From MWBF01 sp964614645 (GTDB taxonomy: Bacteria; Chloroflexota; Anaerolineae; CG2-30-64-16): a stretch of 64,000 nt of DNA. Below the pieces are notes generated by a model. It was not told where the DNA came from and did not search any database. It worked only from the letters and a program-made list of their open reading frames with translations. The translations under genes and the position numbers were made by a program. The DNA lies in contig CAZTMA010000006.1 of NCBI GenBank assembly GCA_964614645.1, positions 12,512 through 76,511 of the forward strand. The letters are read 5' to 3'. Positions 33,579 through 43,100 of this stretch are shown here, in pieces (positions within the stretch are counted from its first letter, which is position 1; every line of letters begins with the position of its first letter).

Positions 33579-34703
33579 ATGGCCGTCCGTCCTGTTTTCC
33601 GCCGTCTCATGCTTGTCAGCGCGCTGGGCCTTGTGCTGCTGCTCGACAGCCCCGTGGCAGCCACGGCCCCGACGGTCACCGCTGTCGAACTTGAGCCCGC
33701 GACCACACCACTCCACGGCCCGCAGCCGTTCGTAACCCTCTTCTGCCAGTTCCCAGACTACTATCAAACCTGGGGGCTAAGGGAATACTACGAGGCGCTG
33801 CTCGGCGCCGCGGAGCCGGGACTGGCCCACTATTGGGCAGAGGTGTCCTATGGACAGATCAGCCTGGACGGCAGCCGGGTCACGAGCTGGTATGTTATGC
33901 CGCATCCGACAGACGACTATGTGCTCCGGCAGGTCGACCAGGCCCTCCTCGACCGGTTAGCCACGGACTGCATGGCCGCGGCAGACGCCGATGTCTACTA
34001 CCCAGACTACTTCGGCATCAACCTGGTCTTCAACTTCTGCCTGGAGACCGCTTACGGCGGCTGGCGATGGCTGACCCTCGATGGTCGCGAGAGGAGATAC
34101 GGGGTGACCTGGCTTTGCATGGGCAAGCTAGGGTGGCAGTCTACGGTTGCGCACGAAATGGGGCATGCGTTCGGGCTGGCCCACTCGTCGGACCATTCTG
34201 GCGAACCCTACAACAACCCGTGGGATGTGATGAGTGGGTGCCGTTTTTGCCGGGTAGATCCGCCGTATGGCCCGATCGCTCAGCACCCGATCGCCTATCA
34301 GAAGGATCAACTGGGCTGGATTCCCCCGGAACGCAAGTACGTGGCGCAGGCCAGCAGCACAGCGCGCATCACGCTGGAACGATTAGCCCGGCCGGAAAAG
34401 GACGACTACTTGATGGCACAGATCCCGCTGCCCGACGGCGGGTTCTACACGCTCGAGGCGCGGCGCCGGGTGGGCTATGACCGTAATGCGCCTGCTGATG
34501 GGGTGGTCATTCACCGGATCGGTCCGGGCGCCAGGCCAACGGTTGCGCTGGTAACGCATGAACCGACACGCAGCGTGCCGGTGGATAGCATCTGGGTCCC
34601 CGACATGACCTTCCATGATGCCGCGCACAGCATCCGGGTTACGGTCGATCGCTCAAGCGGCACAGGCTACGTCGTGACGATCTCTAATGGTGCGGTCCGT
34701 TGA
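33579..34703 (+). CDS. Secreted metzincin-like zinc metalloprotease, paralogue 1
   Basis: Protein of 374 residues with a signal peptide (FRRLMLVSALGLVLLLDSPV). The catalytic motif is VAHEMGHAFGLAHSS (HExxHxxGxxH, first His at residue 192), followed by PWDVMSG, which supplies the Met-turn. Upstream text QPFVTLFCQF and AHYWAEVSYGQISLDGS resembles M6/M43-like peptidases. The C-terminal ~120 residues (ARITLERLARPEKDDYLMAQ, FYTLEARRRVGYDRNAPADG) are beta-rich and match the gene at 38192. It probably acts outside the cell. Its 3' end overlaps the end of the convergent regulator gene by 37 bases. Confidence 0.88.
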   Translation: MAVRPVFRRLMLVSALGLVLLLDSPVAATAPTVTAVELEPATTPLHGPQPFVTLFCQFPDYYQTWGLREYYEALLGAAEPGLAHYWAEVSYGQISLDGSRVTSWYVMPHPTDDYVLRQVDQALLDRLATDCMAAADADVYYPDYFGINLVFNFCLETAYGGWRWLTLDGRERRYGVTWLCMGKLGWQSTVAHEMGHAFGLAHSSDHSGEPYNNPWDVMSGCRFCRVDPPYGPIAQHPIAYQKDQLGWIPPERKYVAQASSTARITLERLARPEKDDYLMAQIPLPDGGFYTLEARRRVGYDRNAPADGVVIHRIGPGARPTVALVTHEPTRSVPVDSIWVPDMTFHDAAHSIRVTVDRSSGTGYVVTISNGAVR

Positions 34704-37700
34704 CTAGCACCCTCCGCTATCTCAGCTAACACATCATCCAGGTCGCGATTGCGGCCACGCTCGCGGGCCGCAGCCGATTCGTCTGCTGATAACTGGGCCT
34801 CGGCGTCCCGCAGCAACTTCCCCGCCACGTCACGAACGACGGCGGGCGTGCCGGACCACTGCAAGACGAAAGCACAAAGCTCGGCCGCCTGGGCCTGCTC
34901 ACTTTCCTGTAGCAGCGCCTCAGCCGTATATGCGATAGCCTCGGCCTTGGTGGCTGCCCTGTACTGACACGCCCGCAAAGCCTGACGGAAATGCTCGCGT
35001 GCTTGATGGGGATTCTTGTACCACAGTGCAACTCGCCCCAAACCGATCATCACAGACAGAGCAGCAGGCGTTCCAGGCGGCGCCCCACTTGCCTTGTACA
35101 GCCGCCTGGCAGCAGCCGGGTGCCCGCGCGCCAGCTCGATATCCCCCAATCCAATCAGACTCAGCGCAACCTCATATTGCATTCCTGCCTCGCGCGCGGC
35201 CGCCAGGCTCCGTCGCCAGATGACACGCGCCTGGGGGTAGTGCGCCCGGGCAAGCTCCACGGCGCCATGTATTCCCAGCGCCAGGACGCGCATTAGCGCA
35301 TCCCCTTGGGCCGCTGCCAGCATCGACATCCGTTGCGCTGACTGCGCAGCCAATCCGAATTCGCCCAGGTATAGGAGCGCCCACGAGAGCAGATAGTGTT
35401 GAAAGCCAAGGATGAAATCTGAACCTGCCGCCTCGGCCAACTTACAGGCCAGTTGCGCCATATGCCGCGCTTCCTCGTATTCGCCAAGCAATGCAGCGCC
35501 CCACCCAACCAGCATGTGTGCTTCAGGCAGCCAGTGAGAGATATCCCCGCTGTAGGGACAGAAGGCCCCCTCGCGCAGCTCGTCCAACGATGCCTGCCCC
35601 AGAGCCACCATAGCCGGGGCATCACCCCGGTCATAGGCAGCATACACCTGCCCACGGCTATAGAACCAGTGGGCCTCAGCCCAGCGCGCGTCGCGTGCTT
35701 CAACCCGCTCCAGCCATACCCTTGCCTCCGCCAGACAAGCTGATGCGTCAGCGTATCGGGCAAGATAATGTAACCTCTCGCTCTGACTGGCCAACAGGAG
35801 CGCGAGGAGCACGGCTCGCGCGCGCCCGCGCTCCGTTATACAGTCCGCGGCTGGAGTCGCAGCCAGCCCGGGCTTGCTCGCGTCAAACAGCAGAGCGACC
35901 TCCGCGTTGCGGCCCAGTCGATCACCCAGAAACCCTAGCCCGTGGCACAGCCCCCAGGCAATCAACACTTCATCCTGTTTGACCATTCGGTCCCAAGCGG
36001 CGATTACGTTACCAAAATCGGCAGCAATCTCAATAGTGGGCTTGCGGCCTTGGAACCACTGCTTCGCCAGCTCATGCAGCAGGTTCTCATAGTACGCAGC
36101 ATGTCGCTTCTGAACTTCGTTTCCCGTCTCGCCGCTTTCAGCTATATGCTCGCGCTCCAGCTTTCCCGCGCAGTACTGCCGCACCAGCTCGTGCAGCGTG
36201 TAGCGCCCTGCGACCGGCGATGGCAGCCAAGAGGTGTCGGCCAGGCTGGCCAGGTCCGCCGGTGTTGCGCCCGCCACCGCCTCCGCGGCTGCCCCGGTGA
36301 ACCCGCCTTGAAAGACCGACAACTGGCGCAACAGGCTGCGCTCGCGCGCGTTAAGCAGCCGCCAGGAGTAGTCGAAGGTGGCGGCCATGCTGCGTTGGCG
36401 GGGTGGCACATCGCGCAGCGTGGTCGTGAGCAGGTCCAGCCCCTGCGCCAGCCGTTCGGCGATTTCCTCCAGCGACAGAACGCGCGTCCAGGCCGCAGCC
36501 ATCTCGATCGCCAGCGGCGTACCGTCGATCAGGCGGCAGATCCGGGCAATCGCGCGGCCCGCCCCGGCATCCGCGGCGAAGTCCGGGCGCAGCCGGTGCA
36601 CGCATGCCAGGAAAAGCGCGGTCGCAGCGTGCTGGTTCAGGGCCGCCAGCACCGCGTCCGGGCGCATCCCGGGCGATGTGCCGGCAGCCCATGCCTCCCG
36701 CGGCAGCGCCAACCCCTCCAGCGGCAGCAGCCACTCCGCACGCACGTTGAGCCGCGCCCGCGAGGTCGCCAACAGCTTTACCTCGGGCGCAGCCTCGGCC
36801 AGCCGCGTGACCAACCCGTATCCATCCCTCCTCTCCGGCTCCGCGCCGGTCAGCAGGTGTTCGTAGTTATCCAGCACCAGCAGCAGCTGCCGGTTGCGCA
36901 GGTGCTCGCACAACTGCTGGTCCAGCCCACCGGCAGTCTGCTGGGCCACGCCGAGGGCATTCAGGATCGCGGCGGACAGCAGTTCCGCTCGGGGCACCGG
37001 CGCGAGGTCCACGAAGCAGACGCCGTGCCGGTACTGCCCGGCCAGGTCCCGCGCCGCCTCCAGCGCCAGCCGCGTCTTCCCGATCCCGCCCGGGCCGATG
37101 ATGGTCAGCAGCCGGCAAGCTGGATCAGCCAGCCGTGCCGCCACATCGCCCAACTCCGCCTCCCGCCCGATGCAAGCCCCGGGCGCTGCCGGCAGATTGT
37201 TGATGGGTTGCAGCGCACCTGCGGTCCTGCCTGACGAAACCTGCTGTACGCCCGTCTTCAGTTCCTCGTAGAGCGCCGTCGTCGCCGCCTCAGGCGGAAT
37301 GCCCAGCTCACTTTCCAGCACCGTCCGGCACGCCTCGTACTGGGCAAACGCGGCTGCCCGGTCCCCCGCCGCAGCGTGGAGCCGCATCAGGCAGCGGTAG
37401 GCCGGCTCGCACAGCGGGTCCAGCGCCAGCCAGCGCCGCGCAAAAGCGACGGCGTGGGCGAAATCGCCCCGTTCGCCGTGTGCCAGAGCCAATTGCTCCA
37501 GCGCGCCGGCCAGCTCGAGGCGCAGCGACTCGGTCTGGAACGTCTGCCAGGCATCGAAGTCGGGTGCATCACGCAGCGAGAAACCCGCGAGGAAATCGTC
37601 CCGGTAGAGGTCGGCGGCCAGGGACAGGTTGGCGAGGCAGTCATCGCAGAGGTGGGGGGCAGGATGGTGATGGGCTGCCACCTGCGCGAGGCAGGCCCGG

Positions 37701-38002
37701 AACCGGCCCACGTCCACCTCGATCGCGCCGCGGGGGAGGGCCACGCGATCCTCCTCGGCATCGAGGATGCCGGGGCCGAGAAGTTGGCGCAACTGGCTGA
37801 GGGCACGACGCAGGTTGGCCCGTGCCTCGCGCGGCCCGACCTCCGGCCAGAACAACGCGGCCAGCACGTCACGCGCATGGGCCTGGCCGGTGACGGCGAG
37901 GTAGGCCAACAGCGCCAGCGTCTTGTGCCGCTCGAAGTGGAGCGCCGCGCCATCCCGCTCGACCCGGGGCGTCCCAAACAACACAAGGTCCCGGCCGGAC
38001 AT
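34667..38002 (-). CDS. SARP/BTAD-STAND transcriptional regulator 1
   Basis: Protein of 1111 residues. The N-terminal OmpR-type winged helix (about 1-95) has LVLFGTPRVERDGAALHFER, KTLALLAYLAVTG and REARANLRRALSQLRQLLGP. A BTAD helical domain (about 100-250) includes a CDDC motif and DFLAGFSLRDAPDFDAWQ. The STAND/NB-ARC ATPase has Walker A IIGPGGIGKTRLALEAA and Walker B LLLVLDNYEHLL. The C-terminal ~450 residues are TPR-like repeats that probably sense a ligand or partner. Relatives (AfsR/DnrI class) activate genes through direct repeats. ATG 38002 has AAGGAG 9 nt upstream. It is divergent from protease 2 and shares its control region. Confidence 0.9.
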   Translation of the reverse strand: MSGRDLVLFGTPRVERDGAALHFERHKTLALLAYLAVTGQAHARDVLAALFWPEVGPREARANLRRALSQLRQLLGPGILDAEEDRVALPRGAIEVDVGRFRACLAQVAAHHHPAPHLCDDCLANLSLAADLYRDDFLAGFSLRDAPDFDAWQTFQTESLRLELAGALEQLALAHGERGDFAHAVAFARRWLALDPLCEPAYRCLMRLHAAAGDRAAAFAQYEACRTVLESELGIPPEAATTALYEELKTGVQQVSSGRTAGALQPINNLPAAPGACIGREAELGDVAARLADPACRLLTIIGPGGIGKTRLALEAARDLAGQYRHGVCFVDLAPVPRAELLSAAILNALGVAQQTAGGLDQQLCEHLRNRQLLLVLDNYEHLLTGAEPERRDGYGLVTRLAEAAPEVKLLATSRARLNVRAEWLLPLEGLALPREAWAAGTSPGMRPDAVLAALNQHAATALFLACVHRLRPDFAADAGAGRAIARICRLIDGTPLAIEMAAAWTRVLSLEEIAERLAQGLDLLTTTLRDVPPRQRSMAATFDYSWRLLNARERSLLRQLSVFQGGFTGAAAEAVAGATPADLASLADTSWLPSPVAGRYTLHELVRQYCAGKLEREHIAESGETGNEVQKRHAAYYENLLHELAKQWFQGRKPTIEIAADFGNVIAAWDRMVKQDEVLIAWGLCHGLGFLGDRLGRNAEVALLFDASKPGLAATPAADCITERGRARAVLLALLLASQSERLHYLARYADASACLAEARVWLERVEARDARWAEAHWFYSRGQVYAAYDRGDAPAMVALGQASLDELREGAFCPYSGDISHWLPEAHMLVGWGAALLGEYEEARHMAQLACKLAEAAGSDFILGFQHYLLSWALLYLGEFGLAAQSAQRMSMLAAAQGDALMRVLALGIHGAVELARAHYPQARVIWRRSLAAAREAGMQYEVALSLIGLGDIELARGHPAAARRLYKASGAPPGTPAALSVMIGLGRVALWYKNPHQAREHFRQALRACQYRAATKAEAIAYTAEALLQESEQAQAAELCAFVLQWSGTPAVVRDVAGKLLRDAEAQLSADESAAARERGRNRDLDDVLAEIAEGASQRTAPLEIVTT

Positions 38003-38095
38003 CGTACAACTCCTTGCTGCCCACAAATTGTACCACAAAATCAAGAATTCGAGGCGGTGAACTTAGCGTCGCATCGGCCATAGACCGTCTTCCCG

Positions 38096-38131
38096 CACCG
38101 CAACGATCCTGCAACGATTCTGACATCAAAT
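38096..38131 (+). promoter_or_regulatory. Putative SARP operator and -10 before protease 2
   Basis: CACCGCAACGA (38096-38106) and TCCTGCAACGA (38107-38117) are 11-bp direct repeats. Eight bases later comes TCAAAT (38126-38131), a -10-like hexamer. A third, weaker unit TTCTGACATCA (38118-38128) overlaps it. The site lies between the divergent regulator 1 and protease 2 genes. Confidence 0.6.
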
Positions 38132-38156
38132 CTGATACGGCTGTTTGATAAATTGT

Positions 38157-38182
38157 CTCCAGAGAGGTTCGCTCTCTGGAGG
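38157..38182 (+). promoter_or_regulatory. Hairpin covering the ribosome-binding site of protease 2
   Basis: CTCCAGAGAG (38157-38166) and CTCTCTGGAG (38172-38181) form a perfect 10-bp stem with loop GTTCG. The Shine-Dalgarno GGAGG (38178-38182), 9 nt before the ATG, is paired in the right arm, so translation may be controlled by opening of this stem. Confidence 0.65.
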
Positions 38183-38191
38183 TGACTTGCT

Positions 38192-39337
38192 ATGGTCGGC
38201 CGGTCTGCTGGCAGGGTCGTCGTTATGGTGCTGGTGCTGCTGTGCCTGTCCGCCTTGGATAGAACATCGATATCGCCGGCCGCGCAGGTTGTGGCGGCAG
38301 CACATGCACCATCATCCCCGGAAGTCGTAGGGGGCCTGCACGGGCCGCAGCCGTTCGTGACCCTCTTCTGCCAGTTCCCCGATGTCCTGGAGAACATCGG
38401 ACTGCCCTCACACTACGAGGGGCTACTTGGCGACGCCGAGCCCGGCATCGCGGATTACTGGACTGAAGTCTCGTACGGGCAGATCAACCTGGCGGGGAGC
38501 CGTGTAACCCGCTGGTACTTGATGCCACACCCATCAAGCGCATATCCGCTCCTGCACATCACGCCAGAGACACTCGGCCGTCTCGCCGAAGACTGCACTT
38601 CAGCCGCGGACGCCGATGTCTTCTTCCCTGACTATGTGGGCATCAACCTGGTGTTCAATCTCTGGAAGGATACGGCATACGGGGGCAAGCTGGGCCTGTT
38701 GCTCGACAACCGGGAAAGACTCTACGGCGTGACCTGGCTCAGCCTGGGTGGCTTTGGCTGCCAAAGCGCCATTGCCCACGAGATGGGGCACGCCTTCGGG
38801 CTGACGCATTCAGCGAACGCGCGCGGCGAGGAGCACCGCAATCCCTGGGACGTGATGAGCGCCTGGGACAGCGGCCTGAAGCACCGCCAGTACGGCCACA
38901 TCGCGCAGCATCCGATCGCGTACCACAAAGACCTGCTCGGCTGGATTCCCGCTGCCCGCAAGTTCATCGCGCAGCCGGGCACGACTAACACGATTACCCT
39001 CGAACGACTGGCACAACCGGCGACCGAGAATTACTTGATCGTCGAAATCCCGATACCCGGCGCGCCGGGCTGCTTCTATACTGTCGAGTCACGGCGTCGG
39101 GTGGGGTACGATCGCAACCTGCCGGCCGACGGCGTAGTCATCCACCGGATCGACCCCCACAGCTATCCGGCTGCGGTGGTGCTGGCGCATGACACGGTCG
39201 ATGGGGTGCTCGTGGCGAGCGCGTGGCGGCCCGGCGATGTATTCACGGATGCCCAGCAGGGAATTCGCATCGCGGTCGACCGCGCCACCGATACCGGCTA
39301 CATGGTGGCGATCTCAACCAGCACGATGGGGAAGTAG
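38192..39337 (+). CDS. Secreted metzincin-like zinc metalloprotease, paralogue 2
   Basis: Protein of 381 residues, a paralogue of the gene at 33579 over its whole length: GLHGPQPFVTLFCQFPD in both, ADYWTEVSYGQINLAGS, and VGINLVFNLWKDTAYGG. The signal peptide is RVVVMVLVLLCLSALDR. The catalytic motif AIAHEMGHAFGLTHS has the first His at residue 196, and the Met-turn is in PWDVMSAW. The C-terminal beta-rich part (YTVESRRRVGYDRNLPADGV) matches copy 1. It has a SARP-like operator and a hairpin over its ribosome site upstream. A palindromic element overlaps its TAG stop. The target protein is unknown. Confidence 0.88.
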   Translation: MVGRSAGRVVVMVLVLLCLSALDRTSISPAAQVVAAAHAPSSPEVVGGLHGPQPFVTLFCQFPDVLENIGLPSHYEGLLGDAEPGIADYWTEVSYGQINLAGSRVTRWYLMPHPSSAYPLLHITPETLGRLAEDCTSAADADVFFPDYVGINLVFNLWKDTAYGGKLGLLLDNRERLYGVTWLSLGGFGCQSAIAHEMGHAFGLTHSANARGEEHRNPWDVMSAWDSGLKHRQYGHIAQHPIAYHKDLLGWIPAARKFIAQPGTTNTITLERLAQPATENYLIVEIPIPGAPGCFYTVESRRRVGYDRNLPADGVVIHRIDPHSYPAAVVLAHDTVDGVLVASAWRPGDVFTDAQQGIRIAVDRATDTGYMVAISTSTMGK

Positions 39338-39402
39338 GTTCGTAGTAGGTGCTTCAGCGCCAGTTCCAGGTTGAGGGGCGCTGAAGCACCTACTACGAAC
39401 CT
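39336..39402. repeat. Palindromic element family GGTTCGTAGTAGG, copy 2
   Basis: 26-bp perfect arms, 39336-39361 and 39377-39402, read AGGTTCGTAGTAGGTGCTTC then AGCGCC and its complement. The first two bases are the last two of the protease 2 stop codon TAG. Compared with copy 1 each arm has one base changed, and the change is compensated in the other arm. Confidence 0.88.
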
Positions 39403-39432
39403 CTCGCGCGACCGTGACAGACTGAGCGCGAA

Positions 39433-39468
39433 TTCTGGAACGATTCTGGAACACGGGCGCGGTACACT
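39433..39468 (+). promoter_or_regulatory. Putative SARP operator and -10
   Basis: TTCTGGAACGA (39433-39443) and TTCTGGAACAC (39444-39454) are nearly identical 11-bp direct repeats, followed 8 nt later by TACACT (39463-39468). CTGAGCGCGAA directly upstream is identical to the sequence beside the site at 46876. It lies about 75 bases before the small secreted protein gene. Confidence 0.68.
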
Positions 39469-39539
39469 CCCAGTGTCGTGCAGCATCGGTGCATCGCTTA
39501 CCGGCGGCACCGATCACAGGTGACGAAAGAAGTTCGATC

Positions 39540-40070
39540 ATGCATACGCGAACGTTGACCATCATCGGAGTGCTGGCGCTGCTCGTCATGGTGCTGACCA
39601 CTGCGACGGCAGCCGCCGACAACCGCACACCCTTCAGCGGGCAACAGTACTGGGGCCCGGAGGGTGAGCCGGAACGCTATTGGGAGCCCGGAAACAATGC
39701 TTTCTTCTGGCGTGACTATCCGTTCACCTTCTATCTCCTGTCGACCGACCCACGCTATCAGGGGACGATGCTCGTCAACCACAACGGCAACTACTGGCTG
39801 GAACCCAATAGCCCTATCGGTGCAGTGGGGCAGACCTGGGGTACGTTCCGAATCGAGGCTGACTGGGATCTGGTCTTCGGCAACTGTCCCGACTACTGGG
39901 AGGGCACATTCACCGGCGATGTGGCCGCTGACGGCCGTGAAGTGATCAAGAGCAGGGCCAAGGGCTACGGCGCCTACGCAGGCCTGCAACTCCGCACGAC
40001 AGCATCTACGCTCCACACTGTTGACGTCTACTACACTGTCGAGGGCGAGATCCTGGACCCGGGCAAGTAA
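39540..40070 (+). CDS. Small secreted protein of unknown function
   Basis: Protein of 176 residues with a signal peptide (LTIIGVLALLVMVLTTATAA, cleavage near AAA-DN). The mature part is aromatic and beta-rich (WGPEGEPERYWEPGNNAFFW, then NHNGNYWLEPNSPIG, then FRIEADWDLVFGNCPDYWEG) and ends VDVYYTVEGEILDPGK, similar to immunoglobulin-like or lipocalin-like exported proteins but with no match I can name. Its promoter region has the clearest pair of 11-bp repeats in the window, so it is a likely SARP target. It converges with regulator 2. Confidence 0.8.
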   Translation: MHTRTLTIIGVLALLVMVLTTATAAADNRTPFSGQQYWGPEGEPERYWEPGNNAFFWRDYPFTFYLLSTDPRYQGTMLVNHNGNYWLEPNSPIGAVGQTWGTFRIEADWDLVFGNCPDYWEGTFTGDVAADGREVIKSRAKGYGAYAGLQLRTTASTLHTVDVYYTVEGEILDPGK

Positions 40071-40131
40071 TCCGCCCGGCCTGAAGTTATGGCGAACGCG
40101 ACGCAGAGTAGTCACACGATGACGGCCGCCG

Positions 40132-40178
40132 CAGGTTCGTAGTGGGCGCAAGGCGCTGAAGCGCCCACTACGAACCTG
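40132..40178. repeat. Palindromic element family GGTTCGTAGTAGG, copy 3 (shortened)
   Basis: CAGGTTCGTAGTGGGCGC (40132-40149) and its exact complement (40161-40178) enclose AAGGCGCTGAA. Part of the inner left arm is missing relative to the other copies. The right arm runs into the regulator 2 coding sequence, and the TAG inside its GGTTCGTAG is the stop codon of that gene. Confidence 0.85.
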
Positions 40179-43100
40179 GGGCGGCGACGATCTCCGCGAT
40201 GACCTCATCCACCGGACGCGCAGAGCCGCGGGCCGTAGCGGCTGCCAGAGATTCCGCGTCCTGGCGAGAGGCGAACTCGGCACTCAACTTGCAGGCTCTC
40301 TCGCGCACTCTGTATGGAGTGCCGTGCCATGCCAGCAGGCAACCGCACACCTCGGCCGCGCGCTCAGGCTCGTCCGTCTGCACAGCTGTCTGAGCCCAGC
40401 ACAGCAGCACCCACGCCTTCGTCTCGGCCCACAACCCCGGCCGGGCAAGCACCCGGTGACACAGTGCCTGCGCCCCCCCAATATCGCCGCCATCCAGCGC
40501 CACGCGCGCCCGACCATACAGGCCCCCGGCCTGCCATCCCGCAGCGTAGGCTTCACCGAAGTGGTGCTCTGCGGCCGTGGGATTGCCCAGCGCAAGTTCG
40601 ACATGGCCCAACATGCACAGCGTGCCGCCGGAAGTCTCCCGCATCCCGGCATCGCGTCCCACTTCGATACTGCGCAGGAAGCACGCCCGCGCACGCTTCG
40701 GCCGGCCCAGCGCCAATTGGGTCTGCCCGAGTAAGCTCAGCGCCTGGCCGAGCAGCAGCTTATCGTCAAAGGCACTCGCCGTGCTGGTCATCCAGCGTGC
40801 GGCGGCCTCAGCCTCGTCGAGCGCGCCCGTATACAACAGCCCTAGCACCTGGACCCGGGTGGCGTACGCGCGCAGCAGCTCGCAGCATGCCTGCTCGGAA
40901 GCAGCGATGGCTTCGGACATGAGTTGCAGGGCTGCCGCATATTCGCCCTGGGCGACCAATCCGTATCCGGCGCCCCAGGATGCCTCGATGTGCCACAGCC
41001 GGGAACCCTCTGGCGTATAGGGTGGGAGGCTGAGGCTCCCGGTTTGCAGCTCATCGCAGAGCTGGAGGAAGATACGGGCCGACTCGACGATATCGCCCAT
41101 GTCCTGCAACAACCAGGCGCGCATCCGGCGGTAGAAGTAGTGGGCCTCGGCCCAGCGGGCTGCGCCCAGCGCGCGGTCTGCCAGCAGCCGCTGCGCCTCA
41201 TCCAATAACGCGCCCGCGTCCGCAAGCCGTCCTGACCGCTCCCACATCTCACTCAGACCGGTAAGCAGCATGGCTACGACTGCGGCGAAATCGGGTGCCC
41301 CCTGCTCGCTGTCCGGGCGTGAGCGCAGCGCCTGCAGGCCGGCCTCCAGCACCGCGCCGATATCACTGCGCGAACCCTGCCGGTCCGCCATAAAGCTGAG
41401 ACTGAGCATCAGCAGCCAGATCCCCTCCAGGTCCACGGCCGCAATGGTCCACTCCCAGGCCGCCATCAGGTTGGGCCGCTCCAGCCCCAGCTTGTGGATC
41501 AGCTCGCGGCGGCGCCACACTTCGATCCAAAGGTCCACGACCAGTGGTTGGAAGAAGCGGGCGTGACGGGCACGCACGGCGTCCGGGGGTTCCCCCGTCT
41601 CGGACTCGTGATCCCGTACCAGCCGCTCGGCGCAGTACTGCCGGATCAATTCGTGGACGGCATAGCGGCCTGTCTCGGCCAGGTTTAGCCACGAGGCATC
41701 CACCAGACGCGCCAGATCGAACAGGCTCGCGCCGGTCACGGCCTCCGTTGCCTCGGCAGTGAAGCCGCCCCGGAACACCGCCAGCTGGCGCAAGATGGAC
41801 CGCTCGTGTGGGTCCAGCAGCCGCCACGAGTAATCGAAGGTTGCGGCCATGCTGCGCTGCCGCTCGGGCACACCCCGCGCGGTCGTGGTCAGAATTTCCA
41901 GGCCCTGCTCCAGCCGCCGGGTAATATCGTCCAGTGGCAGGGCGCGCGTCCATGCGGCAGCCATCTCGATGGCCAGCGGAACCCCATGGAGCAGGCGGCA
42001 GATATGCGCAATCGTGTGGCCCTCATCAGGCGTCGGGGCAAAGTCCGGCTGCAAGCGGCGTACGGTAGCCATGAACAGATGCGTGGCACTATACTGCTCC
42101 AGCACGGCCAGCGTCGCTTCCGGCGATAGGCGTCGCTGCACTGCACCTTCCGGCGCATGCGATGGCACAGTCAACCCCTCCAGCGGCTCCAGCCACTCCG
42201 CCGCCACATTCAGCCGCGCCCGCGATGTCACCAGCAGTTTGACCTCCGGCGCCTGGTTGACCAACGTCATCACCAAGCCGTAACCGTCCCGCCGCTCCGG
42301 TTCCGGCCCCGTCAGCAGGTGCTCATAGTTGTCCAGTACGAGGAGCATCCGCCGGTCGGCCAGGTACTCCAGCAGCCGCGCATCCGTGCCCCCTGCGCCA
42401 TGCTCCACCAGCCCCAGCGTGCCCAGGATCGTGCCCGCCAACTGCTCTGCCGTCGTCAGCGGCGCCAGGTCCACAAAACAGACGCCCTGCGGGAAGCAGT
42501 CGACCGCGCGCCGCGCGGCCTCCAGTGCCAGCCGCGTCTTGCCCATGCCACCCGGCCCCAGCACCGTCAGCAGGTGACACGCCGGGTCGGCCAGTCGTGC
42601 GGCTACCTGCGCCAACTGCGCCTCCCGGCCGATAAACGGCGTCACATCCGGCGGCAGATTGTGAGCCGGTCGGGCTGCAGGCGAGGACATGGAGAGCGCG
42701 GTCGAGGAGGCTGCAGCGGCCAGGAGGGCATGGTGCTGGTCGGTGGTCTCCGGCGCAGGCGGGATGCCCAGCTCGGCCGCCAGGACGTGGACGCACTGCT
42801 CGTACTGCCGCATGGCGCCGGGCCGGTCGCCCATTGCCGCGTACAGTCGCATCAGCAGCCGGTGCGCCGGCTCGTGCAGCGGGTCCAGCGCGAGCCAGCG
42901 CCGGGCATATGGCAGCGCCGCAGCATACTCCTGCCGCTCCGCCAGCGCCGTCGCCAGTCGCTCCAGCGCCGCGGATAGCTCGAGCCGCAGGGTCTCTGTA
43001 GTCAGGGTCTGCCACGCGTCGAACTCCTCCGTCTCGCGCAGCGAGAAGCCGGCCAGGAAGTCACCGTGCGCCAGCTCGACAGCCTCACGCAGCGCCGTGA

